A stretch of DNA of 64,000 nucleotides from JAXLWB01 sp046328715 (GCA_046328715.1 JAXLWB010000002.1:310001-374000); one strand, 5' to 3'; shown: positions 26,341-35,166, numbered from the stretch's first letter. Numbers and translations are program-made. Notes: a model not told the origin generated them from the sequence alone.

Positions 26341-26852
26341 ACTACATTCACGCCCCACTCAAAGACTAATCGTCCGCCGTTCCAACCACTGGCGAGAATC
26401 AACACGATCCCTAAAAGCAAAAGCAACGTAATCCAGATGCGTGACGCACTGTCGTTAAGCAGTTCATCTGGCGTGGCAAGATTACTCGCATCAGCCGAGC
26501 GCTCGCCCCTACGTCTGGCGCGCTGCTTGGCCAGTAGTGGATAGCGCCAACGTTGATAGAGTAACAGTCCGTAGACCACAATCTGTGCCAGACCCGTGCT
26601 GATGTGCCAATTGAGGATCGACTGATAGGGAGCCTGCGGCGGCAAGCCCCGCTGGGTAATCAGTCCGGTCAAGGCGGCCCCGATCGCAGCAATCCATCCC
26701 AACCCCATCAAGGGCCACACCAATGTCAGTAATAGTTGCAGTCGTTTGCCGTAAAGGTAAAACAGCGCACTGATACTAGCCAAAAGCAGAAGAGCAATTG
26801 GGAAGTGGACCGACGCAGGATGCAGTTTGACCAGAAAGAGATCCATGTTCAT
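26331..26852 (-). CDS. DUF2231 family membrane protein
   Basis: The 173-residue protein has four to five membrane helices and starts with KLHPASVHFPIALLLLASI, the HP-x3-HFPIAL signature of DUF2231 proteins. The third helix carries NWHISTGLAQI, with a His that may bind heme or metal in this family. It has a hydrophilic loop rich in Arg. Its ATG overlaps the stop of the upstream nitroreductase by four bases, so the two are a coupled pair. The function is unknown. Confidence 0.85.
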   Translation of the reverse strand: MNMDLFLVKLHPASVHFPIALLLLASISALFYLYGKRLQLLLTLVWPLMGLGWIAAIGAALTGLITQRGLPPQAPYQSILNWHISTGLAQIVVYGLLLYQRWRYPLLAKQRARRRGERSADASNLATPDELLNDSASRIWITLLLLLGIVLILASGWNGGRLVFEWGVNVVGK

Positions 26853-27358
26853 TCGCTAAAAGGTGTTCCAAAGCGCTCGCTGTGGGCAACCTCCGCCAAC
26901 GCTTTGCGTTTTTTCTTGCCTTGGCCGGTGGTCTGCGCAGGGTAGCCAAAAGGCAGAACGGCCAGCACATCTAGATTATCAGGAATCCCCAGCAAGGGTT
27001 TCACCTCAGTCATGCCGAGCCAACCGACCCAGTTCGAGCCAATTCCTTCGTCCCAGGCAGTCAAGACCATCGACTGGATGGCCCGGCTGGCGTCGGAGAC
27101 GGCAAAGTCGGTCCGATCCACCACCACCACAATCGCCAATACGGCTTGCGCCGTGTAGGGTCCGCTGCCCAGCAACTGCCCCATCTTGCGTAATGTCTCA
27201 TGCTCTTGGACCACGATAAAATGCCAGGGTTGCCGATTCATACTGCTGCCGGTCAAGCGACCAGCTTCAACGATGCGCTGGACTGCCGCAGCCGGGATCG
27301 GTTTATCTTGATAGGTGCGCACGGCCAATAGCGTGCGGACTGCATCGAAAACTTGCAT
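26849..27358 (-). CDS. Nitroreductase family protein (short form)
   Basis: The 169-residue protein has the nitroreductase pattern: RTYQDKPIPAAAVQRIVEA near the N-terminus, TGSSMNRQPWHFIVV (about 36-50), then GIGSNWVGWLG and LLGIPDNLDVLAVLPFGYPA. It lacks the long linker seen in the first copy. Such proteins bind FMN and reduce nitro or quinone substrates. It is the first gene of the two-gene unit with DUF2231. Upstream is the 312-bp gap holding a perfect palindrome. Confidence 0.88.
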   Translation of the reverse strand: MQVFDAVRTLLAVRTYQDKPIPAAAVQRIVEAGRLTGSSMNRQPWHFIVVQEHETLRKMGQLLGSGPYTAQAVLAIVVVVDRTDFAVSDASRAIQSMVLTAWDEGIGSNWVGWLGMTEVKPLLGIPDNLDVLAVLPFGYPAQTTGQGKKKRKALAEVAHSERFGTPFSE

Positions 27359-27487
27359 AGCTCGCTCTCCACTTCACTCCGGGAACAGGATACTTCTGGA
27401 ATGCGGTTTAGATAAATCGCTAAATACCAATCCTATCATAGATTGTACGTATTTCTGTATCGCTTCTTTTGATTGGTGCGCCTACGT

Positions 27488-27533
27488 CAGAGCCGGGAAC
27501 GTCAGTGACCGGTCACTGACGTTCCCGGCTCTG
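27488..27533. repeat. 46-bp perfect palindrome
   Basis: CAGAGCCGGGAACGTCAGTG and its exact reverse complement meet at the central GACCGGTC, giving 23 bp per arm and no loop. A related GACCGGTCGC sequence follows at once. It sits in the 27359-27670 gap between the nitroreductase and hom; apart from this and the hom promoter the gap shows nothing clear. Confidence 0.85.
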
Positions 27534-27633
27534 AACTGAGACCGGTCGCTTACGCTCTCGGTTCTGTGGTGGAGTGAGAACGACCTGATCTTCCATTTTA
27601 CAGCGAAACATTCATCCCATCCTACCCGCTGGT

Positions 27634-27661
27634 TTGAAAGAGTGTAACCTTGTGTTAACAT
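27634..27661 (+). promoter_or_regulatory. Predicted sigma-70 promoter of hom
   Basis: TTGAAA (27634-27639), a 16-bp spacer and TAACAT (27656-27661) lie just before the hom ATG at 27671. Transcription would begin within a few bases of the start codon, so the mRNA may be leaderless. That agrees with the lack of a ribosome site. Confidence 0.5.
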
Positions 27662-27670
27662 TTACCATCT

Positions 27671-28798
27671 ATGCAATCGTATCCGCTGATTCTGTTTGGC
27701 GCCGGTGGTGTGGGGCGAGCGCTGTTGCAACAGATCGTAGACAATCGTGCCCCTCACACAGAACGTTACGCTCTTCGTCTCAACGTCGTCGCCGTCGCTG
27801 ATAGTTCTGGCGCAGTGATTGCGCCTAGCACAGAGTTAGAGGATGAGACACTGCGTGAACTGGTAGCGTTAAAGGGGAACAAAGGCAAGTTGATCGAACA
27901 CAAGCTGGCCAAAGCTGGCAACGATCCACTCGCCATTCTCCAATCTCTTCGCTCGCACCCCACCCTTTCCGGTGGACTTGCTCCGGTCATTGTAGACTGC
28001 ACTGCGACGGACGGAACTGTCCCAGCGCTGCTCGCTGCACTTGAGCAACAATATAAAGTTGTCCTCGCCAACAAAAAGCCCTTAACCGTACAACAGGAGG
28101 TCTACGACCGGCTCACCAGAGCCGGCCTCACCACAGGTCCACGGCGTTTGGACCGCGCCCGTTGGGAGACGACCTGTGGGGCTGCCCTGCCCGTTATTGT
28201 GACGCTGAATCGCCTGATGCTCTGTGGCGACAATGTCAAGAAGATCGCTGGCACCTTTAGCGGCACGCTGGGCTATGTGATGACTGGCTTACAGGCTGGC
28301 AAAAAGTTCAGCGAAGTTGTGCGCGAAGCGCATCGACTGGGCTATACCGAGCCCGATCCACGCGATGACCTGGGTGGTGTCGATGTGGCGCGCAAGGCGT
28401 TGATTCTCGCCCGTGGCCTGGGCTGGCAGATGGAAATGAGCGACGTCACCGTCGAAGGTTTATACCCAAGCAGCATGGATAGCCTCAGTGTGGCACAGTT
28501 TCTAGAGGAGACTTCCTCACTCGACGAGTACTTTGCTGGTCGAGTTAAGAGTGCTGCCAGCGAGGGAAGAGTGCTGCGCTTTGCAGCCACTGTCGAGGCG
28601 GGCAAGTGCCGAGTTGGTCCCACCGTGGTTTCGGCAGAGAGTCCGCTCGGACGACTCAGTGGAACCGACAACCTCGTAGAACTGACGACCCGTTGGTACA
28701 ATCCCAACCCTTTGGTCGTCACAGGGCGCGGCGCGGGGGTAGATGCAACCGCCAGTGGTGTGTTGGCGGATGTGATGGAGTTGGCATATACGAAATAA
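27671..28798 (+). CDS. hom: Homoserine dehydrogenase
   Basis: The 375-residue enzyme begins with LILFGAGGVGRALLQQI, an NAD(P)-binding fold. It has the family motifs DCTATDGT (about 116), VLANKKPL (about 133), GTFSGTLGYV (about 197) and GYTEPDPRDDLGGVDVARKALILAR (about 231), which hold the catalytic Lys/Asp site. It reduces aspartate semialdehyde to homoserine in the Thr/Met pathway. The form resembles the HSD half of bifunctional aspartokinase-homoserine dehydrogenases and lacks a C-terminal ACT domain, so feedback control is probably absent. It is followed by asd, the enzyme of the preceding step. Confidence 0.93.
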   Translation: MQSYPLILFGAGGVGRALLQQIVDNRAPHTERYALRLNVVAVADSSGAVIAPSTELEDETLRELVALKGNKGKLIEHKLAKAGNDPLAILQSLRSHPTLSGGLAPVIVDCTATDGTVPALLAALEQQYKVVLANKKPLTVQQEVYDRLTRAGLTTGPRRLDRARWETTCGAALPVIVTLNRLMLCGDNVKKIAGTFSGTLGYVMTGLQAGKKFSEVVREAHRLGYTEPDPRDDLGGVDVARKALILARGLGWQMEMSDVTVEGLYPSSMDSLSVAQFLEETSSLDEYFAGRVKSAASEGRVLRFAATVEAGKCRVGPTVVSAESPLGRLSGTDNLVELTTRWYNPNPLVVTGRGAGVDATASGVLADVMELAYTK

Positions 28799-28800
28799 TG

Positions 28801-28848
28801 AGAGAATGGTAATTAGGTAATTGCGTAATTACTCAATTACGAATCTCT
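28801..28848. repeat. Short-word repeat (GGTAATTAGGTAATT type)
   Basis: AATGGTAATTAGGTAATTGCGTAATT is followed by ACTCAATTACGAATCTC, a small inverted arrangement of AATTA words in the gap between hom and asd. Confidence 0.6.
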
Positions 28849-28877
28849 TTATCACTGTTTGATAGGGAGTTTGAGCG

Positions 28878-29960
28878 ATGGATCGCAAAATTCGTGTTGG
28901 CATTCTTGGCGCAACGGGCGCAGTGGGCCAACGTTTTATTCAATTGCTCCAGGGCCATCCCTGGTTTGAAATTGTGGCATTGAGTGCCAGTGATCGCAGC
29001 GAAGGCAAACGGTATAGCGAGGCAGCTCACTGGATTCTGGATACAGATATTCCCGCCAGCATCAGTAACATGACGCTTCTGGCCAGCAGTGCCGACGCCA
29101 TGAGCGGATTGGAACAGCGACCAGAGTTCGTCTTTAGCGCCCTGCCCAATGACCTGGCCAAGGATATCGAGCCTGGCTTTGCGCGTGCTGGCATGTACGT
29201 CTTTAGCAATGCCTCCTATTACCGCATGACGCCTGATGTGCCTTTGGTGATTCCTGAGATCAACTGGCAACATCTTGGCTTACTTAAGCAGCAGCAACAG
29301 GCACGCGGCTGGAGTGGTGGCATTGTCTGCAATACCAACTGCACGGTTAGTGGTCCTGTCATGAGTTTGAAGCCGCTGCACGATGCCTTTGGCGTGGCCC
29401 GTGTCTTCTCGGTCAGCATGCAAGCGCTGAGCGGTGCTGGCTATCCAGGTGTTGCTTCATTGGATGGCACCGAGAATGTGATTCCCTTTATTAAAGGCGA
29501 AGAAGAGAAACAAGAAGCAGAAACTCGTAAGCTTCTCGGCACATTGAACAATGGTAAGATTGACGAGGCGGCCATTCCAGTCAGCGCCCATTGTAACCGA
29601 GTGCCTGTGGTCGATGGTCACATGGTGACGATTTCGGTGGAACTAGCACGTAAGGCTACACCAGAAGATGCCATTCGAGCGATGCGTGAGTTTCATTGTG
29701 TAGCCACGGCAGGATTACCGATGGCCCCTGATTGCCCAATTGTGGTGCGCGAAGAGGCAGATCGTCCGCAGCCACGCCGCGATCGGATGACAGGCCAGGG
29801 TATGAGCTGTGTTGTCGGTCGAGTGCGCCGTGAGCATCTCTTTGGCGAAAACGGCATCAAGTACATGACGCTGGCCCATAATACAATCCGGGGCGCAGCA
29901 GGTGGCAGTATTCTCAACGCCGAAGTAATGGTTTCCCAAGGTCTTTGGGAAGGTAAGTAA
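28878..29960 (+). CDS. asd: Aspartate-semialdehyde dehydrogenase, archaeal/fungal type
   Basis: The 360-residue enzyme has an N-terminal Rossmann GILGATGAVGQRFIQLL (8-24), SNASYYRM (about 114-121) and the catalytic cysteine in CNTNCTVSGPVMSLKPL. The late AHCNRVPVVDGHM supplies the active-site His region. The sequence pattern matches the archaeal/fungal branch of ASADH rather than the E. coli type. It converts aspartyl phosphate to aspartate semialdehyde, upstream of hom, so the pair supplies homoserine. GGGAG precedes the ATG. A HAD-like gene follows in the same direction. Confidence 0.93.
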   Translation: MDRKIRVGILGATGAVGQRFIQLLQGHPWFEIVALSASDRSEGKRYSEAAHWILDTDIPASISNMTLLASSADAMSGLEQRPEFVFSALPNDLAKDIEPGFARAGMYVFSNASYYRMTPDVPLVIPEINWQHLGLLKQQQQARGWSGGIVCNTNCTVSGPVMSLKPLHDAFGVARVFSVSMQALSGAGYPGVASLDGTENVIPFIKGEEEKQEAETRKLLGTLNNGKIDEAAIPVSAHCNRVPVVDGHMVTISVELARKATPEDAIRAMREFHCVATAGLPMAPDCPIVVREEADRPQPRRDRMTGQGMSCVVGRVRREHLFGENGIKYMTLAHNTIRGAAGGSILNAEVMVSQGLWEGK

Positions 29961-30049
29961 ATCAGTAAATCAGTAGGTCAGTATGTCAGTAAACAGTGAA
30001 TCAGTTTTCCACTGCTTTACTGACTCACTGTTCACTGAATCACTGCTTA
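29957..30049. repeat. Short-word inverted repeat (AGTAAATCAGT type)
   Basis: Words AAATCAGTAAATCAGTAGG and TATGTCAGTAAACAGTGAATC on the left face ACTGCTTTACTGACTCACTGTTCACTG on the right. It fills the gap between asd and the HAD-like gene and recurs in the same style at 20671, 34904 and 41916. Confidence 0.8.
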
Positions 30050-30076
30050 TCCAGAAGGTACTACGGAATAGAAATC

Positions 30077-31243
30077 ATGTTTCAAAACTTTGGTCGTTCG
30101 ACGTTGGCAGATCTGGTTGGAGATTGGGTAGTTTATCGCAATCTAGAGCCGCTGGACAAACGGGTTCCTGGTCTTAAGAATGCTGGCTACCGCATGGGAA
30201 TGACAGAAGAAGGCATCCCGCGCAAGCTGGAAAAAGAGTATGCCAAGGCCGCACTCTGGATCTGTGAGGAAGCCCGCACCGTAAGCGGTTTCAAAAAAGC
30301 CGCCCGCGAGTTGCTCCTCATCGGCGATACACTTGTCAACGATGGCACTGCGCATCGTAATTTGCTCACACTCAGTGGTTGGGAAGGGTCTTGCTTTATC
30401 GGGGCTGACCGTATGGAGCAGGAGCCACGCCACAGCATGGATGAGGAGAGCAATCTCTATCTGGCCAATCGCTGGTCGCTCTTGCCGGATTGGCTACAGA
30501 CCATACGCCAACAGGGGCTGCAATTGGATGCGAGCACGATTGTGATCGTAGACATAGATAAGACCGCGCTTGGCCCCAAAGGTCGCAACGATCAAGTGAT
30601 CGATCAGGCACGCCTCGAAGGCATCTTCCGCACAATGGATTCGGTCTTAGGCGAACGTTTTGACCGCAATCGGTTTGTGCGCCACTATAGCGAGTTAAAT
30701 CGTGCCCGCTACCACTTTCTCACGGCGGATAATCAAGATTATCTAGCTTATATCTGTTTAATTCTCAACGCCGATCTGATCGACTTTGATGAACTAAGTT
30801 CTGAAATTGAGGCCAAAAACCTCGAGAACTTCGACCAGTTTTTGCGCTGGGTAGATAGCTTGATGATGCGCAAAGTAGCGCCCGGTGATGAGCTACGCGA
30901 AGTACATGAGGCGATTCAAGCCAGTGTTCGTAACGGTGATCCGACTCCCTTTAAGCGCTTTCGCCGCCAGGAGTTTGTGAGCACGCTCGAGCACATGGGC
31001 TCGCTGCCCGATGGTGCCGCCGTCGAAACCCTGTTGCGCGATGAGATTACGCTTTGCGAAGAGGTCTGGCAGGCGGCGAGTTGGCTTAAGGAGCGAGGCT
31101 GTTTCCTGATCTGCATGAGTGACAAGCCAGACGAAGCCTCGCGACCGGGAGCACGAGATGCTGTACAGTTGAGCCCGATCCATCGCACCGCTACCCATCG
31201 GGTTGGGGTCGATCTCAGGCCAACGTTGAAGGGAATCAAGTAG
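30077..31243 (+). CDS. HAD-superfamily-like protein of unknown function
   Basis: From the ATG at 30077 the protein is 388 residues. A HAD motif I-like sequence IVDIDKTALGPKG (about 157-168, with DxDKT at 159-163) is followed by a long helical insertion. Near residue 355 the segment CFLICMSDKPDEAS resembles a HAD motif II/III region. The N-terminal GDTLVNDGTAH is a second Asp-rich stretch. The reading can extend upstream to 29996, but that part lies in the repeat, so 30077 (with GGAATAG upstream) is chosen. HAD proteins are phosphatases or phosphomutases. Being downstream of hom and asd, a role in homoserine or threonine metabolism is possible, but I do not recognise the family. Confidence 0.6.
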   Translation: MFQNFGRSTLADLVGDWVVYRNLEPLDKRVPGLKNAGYRMGMTEEGIPRKLEKEYAKAALWICEEARTVSGFKKAARELLLIGDTLVNDGTAHRNLLTLSGWEGSCFIGADRMEQEPRHSMDEESNLYLANRWSLLPDWLQTIRQQGLQLDASTIVIVDIDKTALGPKGRNDQVIDQARLEGIFRTMDSVLGERFDRNRFVRHYSELNRARYHFLTADNQDYLAYICLILNADLIDFDELSSEIEAKNLENFDQFLRWVDSLMMRKVAPGDELREVHEAIQASVRNGDPTPFKRFRRQEFVSTLEHMGSLPDGAAVETLLRDEITLCEEVWQAASWLKERGCFLICMSDKPDEASRPGARDAVQLSPIHRTATHRVGVDLRPTLKGIK

Positions 31244-31302
31244 AGGAAAGTTGAATTCTTGCTTACCGACGCAGGTGAGTAAAGCAGGTATGATTGTAAC
31301 TT

Positions 31303-33198
31303 ATGGCAGATAATAAAAAACCAAATCAAAATCGTCCACCCAACAACTCGCAAGAGCCCAATGGCCCAGGCTCCAATATCTTTGGGCGCATCTGGTTTTG
31401 GCTTGCCTTGATCGTAGTGGTTGTGGTTGGCTCGCGTTTTCTTTTTAGCACGCCTAACGACACAGGCGATACCGTCGGCCTCAACGTGATTGCCCAGCAT
31501 GTCAAGGACAGTGATGTCAACGTCATCACTGTACAAGGCGAAACGATCATCCTGGAAAAGAAGGATGGGTCGAAGCTGAACAGTCGCAAGGAAAACGATG
31601 CGAGTGTCCTCGATACGCTGAAATCATTTGGAGTGAGCGAAGAAAGCCTCAACCAGCTTCCGATCAAGGTGGAAAGTGCGCCCAATAGCGCAGCCATCCT
31701 CAGTTGGTTGATGATGATTTTACCGATGGTTCTCATCTTTGGCTTCTTTGTCTTTATCATGCGCCAGGCTGGCAGTGGTGGACCCAATCGGGCGATGCAA
31801 TTTGGTCGCAGTCGGGCGCGCAAACTCGAAAACGCCGACCGACCGACCATCACCTTTGCCGATGTCGCTGGCTGCGATGAGGCCAAACAAGAACTGGCTG
31901 AAGTGGTCGAATTTCTAAAGGAGCCACAGAAGTTTGCAGCACTGGGTGCACGCATTCCCAAAGGTGTCCTCATGGTCGGCGCACCGGGTACGGGTAAAAC
32001 TTTGCTGGCCAAGGCTGTGGCTGGCGAAGCTGGTGTGCCCTTCTTTAGCAGCTCTGGCTCCGAATTTGTAGAAATGTTTGTCGGTGTCGGTGCCAGCCGT
32101 GTACGCGATCTCTTTGATCAAGCCAAGAAAAATTCACCCTGTATCATCTTTGTGGACGAAATCGATGCCGTCGGTCGCCATCGTGGTGCTGGTATGGGTG
32201 GCGGCAACGATGAGCGCGAACAGACGCTCAATCAGATCTTGGTGGAGATGGACGGCTTTGACACCGATACCAACATTGTCATTATCGCCGCCACCAACCG
32301 CCCCGATATTCTTGACCCTGCTTTGTTGCGGCCTGGTCGCTTTGACCGCAAAGTCGTCGTAGATCGGCCCGACCGGCGTGGACGTGAGGCAATTTTGAAT
32401 GTCCATGCCAAGGGTAAACCGCTTGCGCCAGATGTTGATCTAAGCATCATTGCCGCACAGACACCAGGCATGGTAGGTGCCGACCTGGAAAACCTGATCA
32501 ACGAAGCTGCCATTCTTGCCGCCCGCCGCAACAAGCGAGTCATCGGTATGAACGAGATCGTCGAGTCGATTGAGCGGGTCATGGCAGGGCCAGCACGGCG
32601 CAGCCGTGTGTTGGATGCCAAGGACAAACGGACAGTTGCCTATCACGAAGCAGGCCATGCCATCGTGATGGAAGCGCTGACCCATACCGACAGCGTGGGC
32701 AAGATCACGATTGTCAGCCGCGGTCAGGCGTTGGGTTATGTGATGCCGCTGCCCGATGAAGACCGCTCGTTAAAGAGTCAGGCACAATACGAGGATCAGA
32801 TCACTGGCTTGCTGGCGGGTCGCGTGGCGGAAGAGTTGATCTTCTCCGAACCATCGACTGGCTCAGCTGATGATCTGGAACGAGTCACAAAGATCGCCAA
32901 AGCCATGGTCACCCGTTTCGGTATGAGCAATAAAATCGGGCTTCTACAGCTTCAACATGGCGAGAGTAATCCCTTCCTTGGCTTGGAACTGGGCGAACAA
33001 CGAACCTATAGCGAAGATGTAGCCCGTACCATTGACAGTGAAGTGAGACGCATCGTCGAAACTGCCTATGGCCGGGCCAAGGAGATCTTAGGTAGTCGTA
33101 TCGAAAAGCTCAAACTACTGGCCGAAACGCTGCTTGAAAAGGAAGTCCTTGATCGCCAAGAATTCCTCAAATTAATGGGCGAAGCTACTCCGGCATAA
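31303..33198 (+). CDS. ftsH: ATP-dependent zinc metalloprotease FtsH
   Basis: The 631-residue protein has the full FtsH layout: two membrane helices (about 24-46 and 128-150) flanking an extracytoplasmic domain, then an AAA ATPase with Walker A GAPGTGKT (226-233) and Walker B IIFVDEIDAV. The second region of homology reads ATNRPDILDPALLRPGRFDRK, and a C-terminal zinc protease has HEAGH (448-452). It degrades misfolded or regulatory membrane and soluble proteins. The N-terminal tail is rich in Asn and Pro. A strong palindromic terminator follows. It is monocistronic. Confidence 0.97.
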   Translation: MADNKKPNQNRPPNNSQEPNGPGSNIFGRIWFWLALIVVVVVGSRFLFSTPNDTGDTVGLNVIAQHVKDSDVNVITVQGETIILEKKDGSKLNSRKENDASVLDTLKSFGVSEESLNQLPIKVESAPNSAAILSWLMMILPMVLIFGFFVFIMRQAGSGGPNRAMQFGRSRARKLENADRPTITFADVAGCDEAKQELAEVVEFLKEPQKFAALGARIPKGVLMVGAPGTGKTLLAKAVAGEAGVPFFSSSGSEFVEMFVGVGASRVRDLFDQAKKNSPCIIFVDEIDAVGRHRGAGMGGGNDEREQTLNQILVEMDGFDTDTNIVIIAATNRPDILDPALLRPGRFDRKVVVDRPDRRGREAILNVHAKGKPLAPDVDLSIIAAQTPGMVGADLENLINEAAILAARRNKRVIGMNEIVESIERVMAGPARRSRVLDAKDKRTVAYHEAGHAIVMEALTHTDSVGKITIVSRGQALGYVMPLPDEDRSLKSQAQYEDQITGLLAGRVAEELIFSEPSTGSADDLERVTKIAKAMVTRFGMSNKIGLLQLQHGESNPFLGLELGEQRTYSEDVARTIDSEVRRIVETAYGRAKEILGSRIEKLKLLAETLLEKEVLDRQEFLKLMGEATPA

Positions 33199-33242
33199 AT
33201 AAAACAGAAGGTCAGCGCTAGCGCTGACCTTCTGTTTTATTT
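33197..33242. terminator. 46-bp perfect palindromic bidirectional terminator
   Basis: AAATAAAACAGAAGGTCAGC and its exact complement meet around AGCGCTAGCGCT without a loop, giving 23-bp arms. T-runs (TTTTATTT) occur on both strands. It ends ftsH and the convergent glycosylase gene; the glycosylase stop codon and its last few codons lie inside the palindrome. Confidence 0.85.
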
Positions 33243-34141
33243 TCATATTGCTCAATCGGCGACAACTGCATGCCTGAAAAGTCCCAGAACCAGTAGGCCA
33301 GTGCTTTGTACTTTCCCCATTTGCCAAAGATGGCATAAACTTCTTTTTCGCCAACCGGCTTGCCCTCGTAAAAGTATTTTGAAACCGAGCTTACAGCCTC
33401 TGAATCGACACCGATGTAATCAAAACGCCCTAGAATGCTAAGTACTGTGGCTGCGGCATAGGGACCGATCCCGGGCAGTTTAAGGATCTCTTTGCGCAGT
33501 TGCTCGGTTGGCTTCTCTTCATCACGAAAGCTCTCCAATTGAATCTGCCCACTGACAATGCCCTGCGCCAATTTGAGCAGATAGGGCGAACGATAGCCAA
33601 GGCCAAGCGAACGCAAGGTTACTTCGTCACTATTCGCAACAGCTTGCGGTGTAGGAAACGCTCGCAATATTATCGACTGCGGCAGCGGAGCACCGAAATT
33701 TTCCACCAATTTGGCGACCAGCCGTTTGGTGCCACTCCACTGGATATTGGTCGTCATCATAACGCGGACCACATCCTCAAACAATGTGGTAGAGCGGAGA
33801 AGTCGTCCATAGGATTTGATGCGACAATGGACAAGACGAGGTTCTTGATCGGCTGCGGCATAGAATTCGCTGAAATCACTGTCGAGCCAAAACATCCAGC
33901 GCAGCTTCTGTGTGAGTTCGGCTTCCTCTTCTGCGCTTAACGGCTCATCCACAGAGACGGTAAGCCCATCTCGATGTTCGCTGATTTCCAGCAAAACAAC
34001 TTTGCCGCGGCTCAATGCTTCAGGTTTGCGCAGAACTTTTGTGGCCTCGTCCCACTGAATGGGTGCCAACTGATACCAACCGTGTGAGCGAACAGTTGAT
34101 TCAAAGTTAAAGGGAAGATGGGTGGTGAGTATCTGTTGCAT
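33218..34141 (-). CDS. HhH-GPD family DNA glycosylase
   Basis: The 307-residue protein has a helix-hairpin-helix LKLPGIGPYAAATVLSI and the following catalytic-region GVDSEAVSSV, with an Asp at the GPD position. The N-terminal half has no cysteine cluster. This is the outline of AlkA/OGG-type base-excision glycosylases, which remove alkylated or oxidised bases. The start at 34141 is chosen because the extra 33 residues of the longer reading fall in a repeat-rich intergenic stretch. The C-terminal codons lie in the shared terminator palindrome. Confidence 0.85.
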   Translation of the reverse strand: MQQILTTHLPFNFESTVRSHGWYQLAPIQWDEATKVLRKPEALSRGKVVLLEISEHRDGLTVSVDEPLSAEEEAELTQKLRWMFWLDSDFSEFYAAADQEPRLVHCRIKSYGRLLRSTTLFEDVVRVMMTTNIQWSGTKRLVAKLVENFGAPLPQSIILRAFPTPQAVANSDEVTLRSLGLGYRSPYLLKLAQGIVSGQIQLESFRDEEKPTEQLRKEILKLPGIGPYAAATVLSILGRFDYIGVDSEAVSSVSKYFYEGKPVGEKEVYAIFGKWGKYKALAYWFWDFSGMQLSPIEQYENKTEGQR

Positions 34142-34240
34142 GACAGGTTGCTCATTGCAAGTGGCGGGTAACCAGTGGCGTCCTCTTGCTAACGTACAGG
34201 GTTCTGATTCGCCACCTACCACTCGCTCGTGTTCATACAA
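34142..34240. repeat. Short-word repeat upstream of the glycosylase
   Basis: AAGTGGCGGGTAACCAGTGGCG faces CGCCACCTACCACTCGC, a hairpin of GTGGCG words. The remaining stretch to hsp20 (34241-34440) shows two AGTACT words near 34310-34326 but no clear CIRCE element. Confidence 0.55.
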
Positions 34241-34440
34241 AATTCTGACTTTCTACTAACGCCCTACAAACCTTCAAATCGTATCATAGAATTAGAACGT
34301 GAGCGAAAGTACTCACGGTAGTAGTACTAATTGTGGTTGGAACCGCCAGGAATTTTTTCCGTAACTATGGCTGAAATTCATGGCGTTTGAGAGCGCAATT
34401 GGTAAAACTCGAATACATTCGTTCAAACAAGGAGAATTTT

Positions 34441-34902
34441 ATGACAACTTTAACCCGCTGGGAACCCTTCCGCGAACTTACCACGATGCGCGACATGATG
34501 GATCGCTTTTTTGATGAGCCGTTTACGCGGCTGCCCACCCTGTGGGAGCGCGAGCCCAATACCCTGTCGCTGGCTCTTGATGTGATGGAGAACCCGGAAA
34601 ACTATGTGGTGAAAGCCTCCGTACCAGGTGTCAAGCCCGAAGAGATTGAGATCACGATTGACAACAACATGTTGACGATCAAGGGCGAAACCAAGGAAGA
34701 GACTGAGCACGAAGAAGGCAACTACCACCTGCGCGAGCGCCGCTATGGTAGCTTCTATCGCAGCGTTGCTCTGCCGGCCAATGTCAAGGCCGACAAGATC
34801 GAAGCGGTCAACGAAAATGGAGTCCTGACCCTAACGCTGCCCAAGGCAGAAGAGGCGAAACCTAAGAAGATTGAAGTCAAGAAAATGATTTCGCAAAAAT
34901 AG
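34441..34902 (+). CDS. Hsp20/alpha-crystallin small heat-shock protein
   Basis: The 153-residue protein has an N-terminal WEPFRELTTMRDMMDRFFDEPF, then an alpha-crystallin domain (about 40-135) with NYVVKASVPGVKPEEIEITI, ERRYGSFYRSVALP and the conserved ANGVLTLTLPK-like NENGVLTLTLPK. A C-terminal KKIEV segment supplies the I/V-x-I/V-like anchor. It forms oligomers that hold unfolding proteins. AAGGAG lies directly before the ATG at 34441, chosen over an earlier in-frame ATG. It is followed by a repeat and then a strong intrinsic terminator. Confidence 0.95.
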   Translation: MTTLTRWEPFRELTTMRDMMDRFFDEPFTRLPTLWEREPNTLSLALDVMENPENYVVKASVPGVKPEEIEITIDNNMLTIKGETKEETEHEEGNYHLRERRYGSFYRSVALPANVKADKIEAVNENGVLTLTLPKAEEAKPKKIEVKKMISQK

Positions 34903-34903
34903 T

Positions 34904-34980
34904 AGATCAGTAGGACAGTAAGACAGTGAGACAGTAGGTCAGCAAAACTGTCTTACTGTCTCACTGTTCTATTGTCGCAC
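34904..34980. repeat. Short-word inverted repeat (AGACAGTGAGACAGT type)
   Basis: AGTAGGACAGTAAGACAGTG on the left faces CTGTCTTACTGTCTCACTGT on the right, directly after the hsp20 stop. It belongs to the same family as 20671-20753 and 41916-41987. Confidence 0.8.
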
Positions 34981-34990
34981 TAAGCCTTAC

Positions 34991-35029
34991 ACCTCGATCC
35001 AGTAGCTGGATCGAGGTTTGTTTTTTTTT
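34991..35029 (+). terminator. Intrinsic terminator of hsp20
   Basis: ACCTCGATCCAG and CTGGATCGAGGT form a perfect 12-bp stem with a TAG loop, followed by TTGTTTTTTTTT. It is one of the clearest intrinsic terminators in the window. Confidence 0.92.
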
Positions 35030-35166
35030 GCGCCAGACGGCATAATGAGCATCAATCCATCAGAAAAAACTTTTAAACTGTACTCTGAATGAAAAGTCGA
35101 GTTTACATTATTGAAAATGGCTTTGGAAAACTTGACTTCTCATTGTAACCGCAGGACAGGAGCACT

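Noticed and set aside
27488..27533. Phage attachment site or transposon end.
   Set aside because: No integrase, transposase or target-site duplication is near it.
34300..34330. A CIRCE (HrcA) operator upstream of hsp20.
   Set aside because: Two AGTACT words occur, but they are direct repeats and do not match TTAGCACTC-N9-GAGTGCTAA.
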